A stretch of 7,209 nucleotides of DNA from Thermoproteota archaeon. Lineage in GTDB: Archaea > Korarchaeota > Korarchaeia > Korarchaeales > Korarchaeaceae. Under the pieces are notes generated by a model that did not search any database, was not told the origin of the DNA, and worked only from the letters and a program-made list of their open reading frames with translations. The position numbers and the translations under genes are program-made. Location: contig QMVU01000053.1 in assembly GCA_003661265.1 (NCBI GenBank), forward strand, positions 1-7,209, written 5' to 3'. Shown in pieces: positions 4,305 through 7,209 of this stretch. The stretch's first letter is position 1. Every line of letters starts with the position of its first letter.

Positions 4305-6068
4305 TTACGCATAATAAATCCCGGAAGATCTAGCCATCTGATCCATTTTGGAGCCTGGTTTATTCACCCTAGGTCTTCCTGTGGAGGGATCTCTTCTTAT
4401 GGTTATGTCAACGTCCTTCAGGAATCTGTTCATCCCCTTAGACACTTCTAATGGTCCCTCAGCTAACCCATGAACTCCCGGCTTTCCTCTGAAAACCATC
4501 ACTCTATCTGCCAAGGACTCCGCCATCAAGAGATCGTGCTCGACAACAATTGCCGCCTTATTATCGCCTTCTACCCTCCTTTTTATAGCGTTAGCGGCGG
4601 CTAGTCTCATTTCAACGTCTAAAAATGCACTAGGTTCATCCAATAAGTACACGTCGGCGTCTCTTGCAAGCGTTGCCGCTATGGCCACTCTTTGAAGAGC
4701 GCCTCCGCTTAACTCATCAACTCTTCTATCAAGGAGACCAGAAAGTCTGAGTCTGCGGAGAACTTCCGTTTTGAAATAACTTGAGGAGTAAAAGGATCCG
4801 GCAACCCTCCTCAATAGTTCCTCAACAGTTCCTTCAAAATCGGAGCGGAGATACTGAGGCTTGTAAGCCACTTTCAGGCCCGAAGTTAAAACATTTCCAG
4901 AGTCCGGTTCCAACTCTCCAGCCAATATTCTAACGAACGTGGTCTTTCCTATTCCGTTAGGACCAAGTGCCACTACTACTTCTCCAGCAATTATCTCTCC
5001 TTCCCCAACGTCCAATCTAAAGCTTTCATCGTATTTCTTTACGAGATTGGTGTAAACAACCAAAGGAGTTCTTTCAGTAGGTTTTGCGGCCCCTCTCTTC
5101 ACAAACTTTATCGAATAATCCCTGAACCTTACGTTATCCTCAGGCAGGTAACCATCTAAGAATATGTTTATCCCATCCCTGGATGAGTGAGGAAAACTGA
5201 CAATCCCATATACATCTGGAAGTCCGTACATTATATGGACGTAATCGCTTAGGTAGTCTAGCATCGCAAGATCATGCTCTGCGAGCAAAATAGATCTATC
5301 TTCCCTTAATATTGATCTTATAGCCTTTGCTACACTCATTCTCTGATAAATATCCAAGTAGTTGCTGGGTTCATCAAACACGTATAGGTCTGCGTCCTTT
5401 AGACATGCTACTGCAACAGCTAGCCTTTGTAATTCGCCTCCGCTTAACTGAGTGACGTCTCTATCTTCTAATCCCTTAAGACTAAGGAGCTCCATAATTT
5501 CCTTTCTTCTGCCGGTCTGATCGGCCCTTCCTAAGATCTCCGACACGGTCCCTCTCACAACTTTAGGGATGAGATCTATCCTCTCTGGCTTCATTGAGAC
5601 GGTTATGCCTCCTTCCGATATGTTTTTGAAGTGATCCTGTAATTCAGAACCCCTAAACCTTTCCATTATGTCCTCCCAAGATGGCTCCTCCTCTAACGCT
5701 CCTAAGTTCGGTTTCAACGCTCCTGAAAGTATCCTAAGCACAGTTGTCTTGCCAACCCCATTAGGTCCTATCATGCCTACTATCGCTCCTCTTCTTGGGA
5801 TTGGAAGCCTGTAGAGCACGAATCCGTTTTTTCCATACCGGTGGATCTCTTCGCCTACTACAGGAGCTGGAAGGTTAACAATGGATATCGCGCTAAATGG
5901 ACAAACTCGAACGCAGATACCACATCCAGTGCAGAGACCTTCGTCTATGATCAGGAGATTTTCCTCATCAAGTCTTATGGTGTCCTCTTCCCCCGACTTA
6001 ACTTGAGGACAGTACTTAATGCACTCTAATCCGCACTTCTTCGGATTACATTTATCTCTGGAAACCAC
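4305..6068 (-). CDS. rli: ABCE1 / Rli ribosome-recycling ATPase
   Basis: ABCE1 splits post-termination ribosomes into subunits in the cytoplasm. The 587-residue product has every family domain. The N-terminal iron-sulfur domain has eight cysteines (7, 12, 16, 20, 46, 49, 52, 56) for two [4Fe-4S] clusters. NBD1 has Walker A GPNGVGKTT (101-109), LSGGELQR (208-215), Walker B ending DEPSNYLD (232-239) and His265. A hinge follows with GINIFLDGYLPEDNVRFRD. NBD2 has GPNGIGKTT (369-377), LSGGALQR (453-460), DEPSAFLD (477-484) and His511. The family C-terminus with GRPRVNKPGS is intact. Two oddities are that the NBD1 Q-loop reads KPERID, with Glu162 in place of the usual Gln, and that the GTG start at 6068 (AGGA five bases upstream) cuts off the usual first strand (see findings). 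It lies about 21 nt after iorB, so probably in the iorAB operon. Confidence 0.96.
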   Translation of the reverse strand: MVSRDKCNPKKCGLECIKYCPQVKSGEEDTIRLDEENLLIIDEGLCTGCGICVRVCPFSAISIVNLPAPVVGEEIHRYGKNGFVLYRLPIPRRGAIVGMIGPNGVGKTTVLRILSGALKPNLGALEEEPSWEDIMERFRGSELQDHFKNISEGGITVSMKPERIDLIPKVVRGTVSEILGRADQTGRRKEIMELLSLKGLEDRDVTQLSGGELQRLAVAVACLKDADLYVFDEPSNYLDIYQRMSVAKAIRSILREDRSILLAEHDLAMLDYLSDYVHIMYGLPDVYGIVSFPHSSRDGINIFLDGYLPEDNVRFRDYSIKFVKRGAAKPTERTPLVVYTNLVKKYDESFRLDVGEGEIIAGEVVVALGPNGIGKTTFVRILAGELEPDSGNVLTSGLKVAYKPQYLRSDFEGTVEELLRRVAGSFYSSSYFKTEVLRRLRLSGLLDRRVDELSGGALQRVAIAATLARDADVYLLDEPSAFLDVEMRLAAANAIKRRVEGDNKAAIVVEHDLLMAESLADRVMVFRGKPGVHGLAEGPLEVSKGMNRFLKDVDITIRRDPSTGRPRVNKPGSKMDQMARSSGIYYA

Positions 6069-6089
6069 CGCTATCCTACGCCTTAACTT

Positions 6090-6707
6090 CTAACCCTCCC
6101 GTTCCAAGATGCTTTTAACCTTCTCATACCCTAAATCAAAGGCTTTTATGTTTGGTTCTCTGTACTTTTCGGGCACTGATAGCTCTAAAACTTCCCTTAT
6201 ATCCCGATTGGAGAACGGTAGGATTCCTGTCGCAGATGCGCCTCCAAGCATGACAGAATTAGTTACTATCGGATCTCCAATTTCTTTAGTAGCTATCTCG
6301 GTTGCGTTAAACATTATTAGCCTCTTTGGATTTAGAGAAAGGAGAAGGCCTTTGATCTCCTCAATACTAGGGACAGGAAATCTTTCTAGGTAGGCTGACT
6401 GTGGAGGAACTATGTGACTGTTTGAGACTATGGTGGTTCTTTCGCTGACGAAATTTGCGTACCTCATGGCCTCCAGAGGCTCCATTGCAATAAGTAGGTC
6501 AAGAGTACCCTCTAATATCAGAGGACTCTTGACTCTAGAGCCTATCCGAATCTCAGTGTGAATAGAGCCATACCTTTGCGCAAGTCCGTGAACTTCGCTT
6601 TGAGCAAAGTTGAGTCCATTTCTAAGAGCGGTTCTAACGATTACATTTGTGGCAAATAATATGCCTTGACCCCCAACTCCTGAGACTATCACGTTTACCT
6701 CGCTCAC
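6090..6707 (-). CDS. iorB: Indolepyruvate:ferredoxin oxidoreductase, beta subunit (IorB)
   Basis: With IorA this subunit forms the oxygen-sensitive enzyme that oxidatively decarboxylates arylpyruvates, from transaminated Trp, Phe and Tyr, to aryl-acetyl-CoA while reducing ferredoxin. The 205-residue product is the family's gamma-type domain: VIVSGVGGQGILFAT with GVGGQG at 10-15, SEVHGLAQRYGSIHTEIRIG (38-57), the ILEGTLDLLIAMEPLEA core (65-81) and NSVMLGGASATGILPF (150-164). AQRYGS has Tyr where many relatives have Gly. I chose GTG 6707 because it begins right at the first strand and follows AAGGGGGTGA at good spacing, one base after the iorA stop. TTG 6725 and GTG 6716 are in-frame alternatives that overlap iorA. 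The tight coupling fits stoichiometric synthesis. GGGAGGG near the 3' end is probably the Shine-Dalgarno site for ABCE1. Confidence 0.93.
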   Translation of the reverse strand: MSEVNVIVSGVGGQGILFATNVIVRTALRNGLNFAQSEVHGLAQRYGSIHTEIRIGSRVKSPLILEGTLDLLIAMEPLEAMRYANFVSERTTIVSNSHIVPPQSAYLERFPVPSIEEIKGLLLSLNPKRLIMFNATEIATKEIGDPIVTNSVMLGGASATGILPFSNRDIREVLELSVPEKYREPNIKAFDLGYEKVKSILEREG

Positions 6708-6708
6708 C

Positions 6709-7209
6709 TTATTCACCCCCTTCAAACCAAGGCTTTGCTCCTTCTGACGGCTCTATTGCACCATATGGACAGATGGAAACGCAGGATCCGCATCCAAAGC
6801 AGACAGAAGGGTCTATCATCATCTTCTCTCCAGTATCCACGAAAGCAGGGCACGCGTATGTGTTTATACAGACCAAGCAGTGAGTGCACTTCTCTGGGTT
6901 GACTCGGTAGGGTATTATCTTCTCCCCCTTTCTTCTCTTTTTCCTTACAGTAAGCAAAGCGCATTCTCTCTTAGCAATTATAACAGATGGGCCTTCTACA
7001 TTGAGTGCCTCCCTGATAGCATTTTCCATCTCCTTAAAGTTGTAAGGATCTATCTCCCTCACGAACTTAACTCCGATGGATCTGACTAACTCCCCAATAT
7101 CAATCATAGGTGCCTCCTCTCCCATCGCATCAACTGGAACTCCGGGATGGGACTGATGTCCTGTCATGGCTGTTATTCTGTTATCTAGAATGACAGCTAC
7201 GAAAGCATG
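6709..7209 (-). CDS. iorA: Indolepyruvate:ferredoxin oxidoreductase, alpha subunit (IorA), C-terminal part
   Basis: The frame runs off the right edge; about 166 residues of a protein usually 600-650 long are present. The visible part starts inside the thiamine-diphosphate domain, with LDNRITAMTGHQSHPGV, in which DN...TAMTGHQ is the conserved cofactor motif. The IGELVRSIGVKFVREIDPYN and EGPSVIIAKRECAL segments that complete that domain follow. The C-terminal ferredoxin domain has two [4Fe-4S] motifs, CTHCLVCINTYACP (CX2CX2CX5CP, Cys108-Cys120 counted from the window edge) and CFGCGSCVSICP (137-148). The irregular first motif is usual for IorA. It ends in TAA at 6709-6711, one base before the iorB start. 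An ATG at 7165-7167 lies within the TPP motif and is not the start. Confidence 0.95.
   Translation of the reverse strand, partial: HAFVAVILDNRITAMTGHQSHPGVPVDAMGEEAPMIDIGELVRSIGVKFVREIDPYNFKEMENAIREALNVEGPSVIIAKRECALLTVRKKRRKGEKIIPYRVNPEKCTHCLVCINTYACPAFVDTGEKMMIDPSVCFGCGSCVSICPYGAIEPSEGAKPWFEGGE

Noticed and set aside
6722..6964. An 80-codon minus-strand frame within iorA.
   Set aside because: It overlaps the unambiguous ferredoxin domain of IorA in another frame; its Cys content is an echo of the Cys codons there.
7165..7167. ATG as the start of a short stand-alone ferredoxin-like protein.
   Set aside because: The frame is open to the window edge and the residues before it (LDNRITA) complete the conserved IorA thiamine-diphosphate motif.
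1..7209. CRISPR array, insertion sequence, integrase, toxin-antitoxin or defence genes.
   Set aside because: No direct-repeat array, transposase motif or terminal repeats are visible; nearly all sequence is accounted for by housekeeping-type genes.

Overview
The window is from an archaeon, probably a thermophilic member of the TACK group, though the sequence does not settle the lineage. Supporting signs are an sn-glycerol-1-phosphate dehydrogenase (archaeal lipid backbone), an archaeal-type RibL FAD synthetase, the ribosome-recycling ATPase ABCE1/RLI, a ferredoxin-dependent arylpyruvate oxidoreductase, a tRNA-Tyr with an intron after position 37 and the archaeal C1-G72 pair, TATA-box promoters with short leaders, and no encoded CCA.

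Layout. 1-113 (+) is the 3' end of a Trm112-like zinc protein. 186-309 (+) is the intron-containing tRNA-Tyr(GUA). 321-698 (-) is an unrecognised small helical protein whose 5' end looks frame-disrupted. 800-1741 (-) is a DHH/DHHA1 phosphoesterase, divergent from ribL (1810-2271, +), with one near-palindromic TATA element midway between them. 2324-3028 (-) is an anchored, sequon-rich extracellular beta protein. It is divergent from egsA (G1P dehydrogenase, about 3201-4301, +), and the region between them holds four short perfect palindromes. 4305-6068 (-) is ABCE1, and upstream of it, reading leftward, are iorB (6090-6707) and iorA (6709 to the right edge, truncated). The last three form one tight leftward cluster: iorA and iorB are 1 nt apart and iorB and ABCE1 about 21 nt apart.

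How the genes work together. Most are core housekeeping genes: tRNA and methyltransferase support, FAD synthesis, membrane lipid synthesis, ribosome recycling and aromatic amino-acid fermentation. IorA and IorB are subunits of one enzyme. ABCE1 is a functionally unrelated passenger of that operon, although both it and IorA need [4Fe-4S] assembly. The other adjacencies do not define a pathway.

I saw no mobile element, CRISPR array, defence island or clearly new multi-gene system. The points most worth a second look are regulatory or start-site oddities: the palindrome cluster before egsA, the shared TATA between ribL and the DHH gene, the missing start codon at the conserved N-terminus of ABCE1, the apparent frame break in the 321-698 gene, and a Gln-to-Glu change in the first Q-loop of ABCE1.
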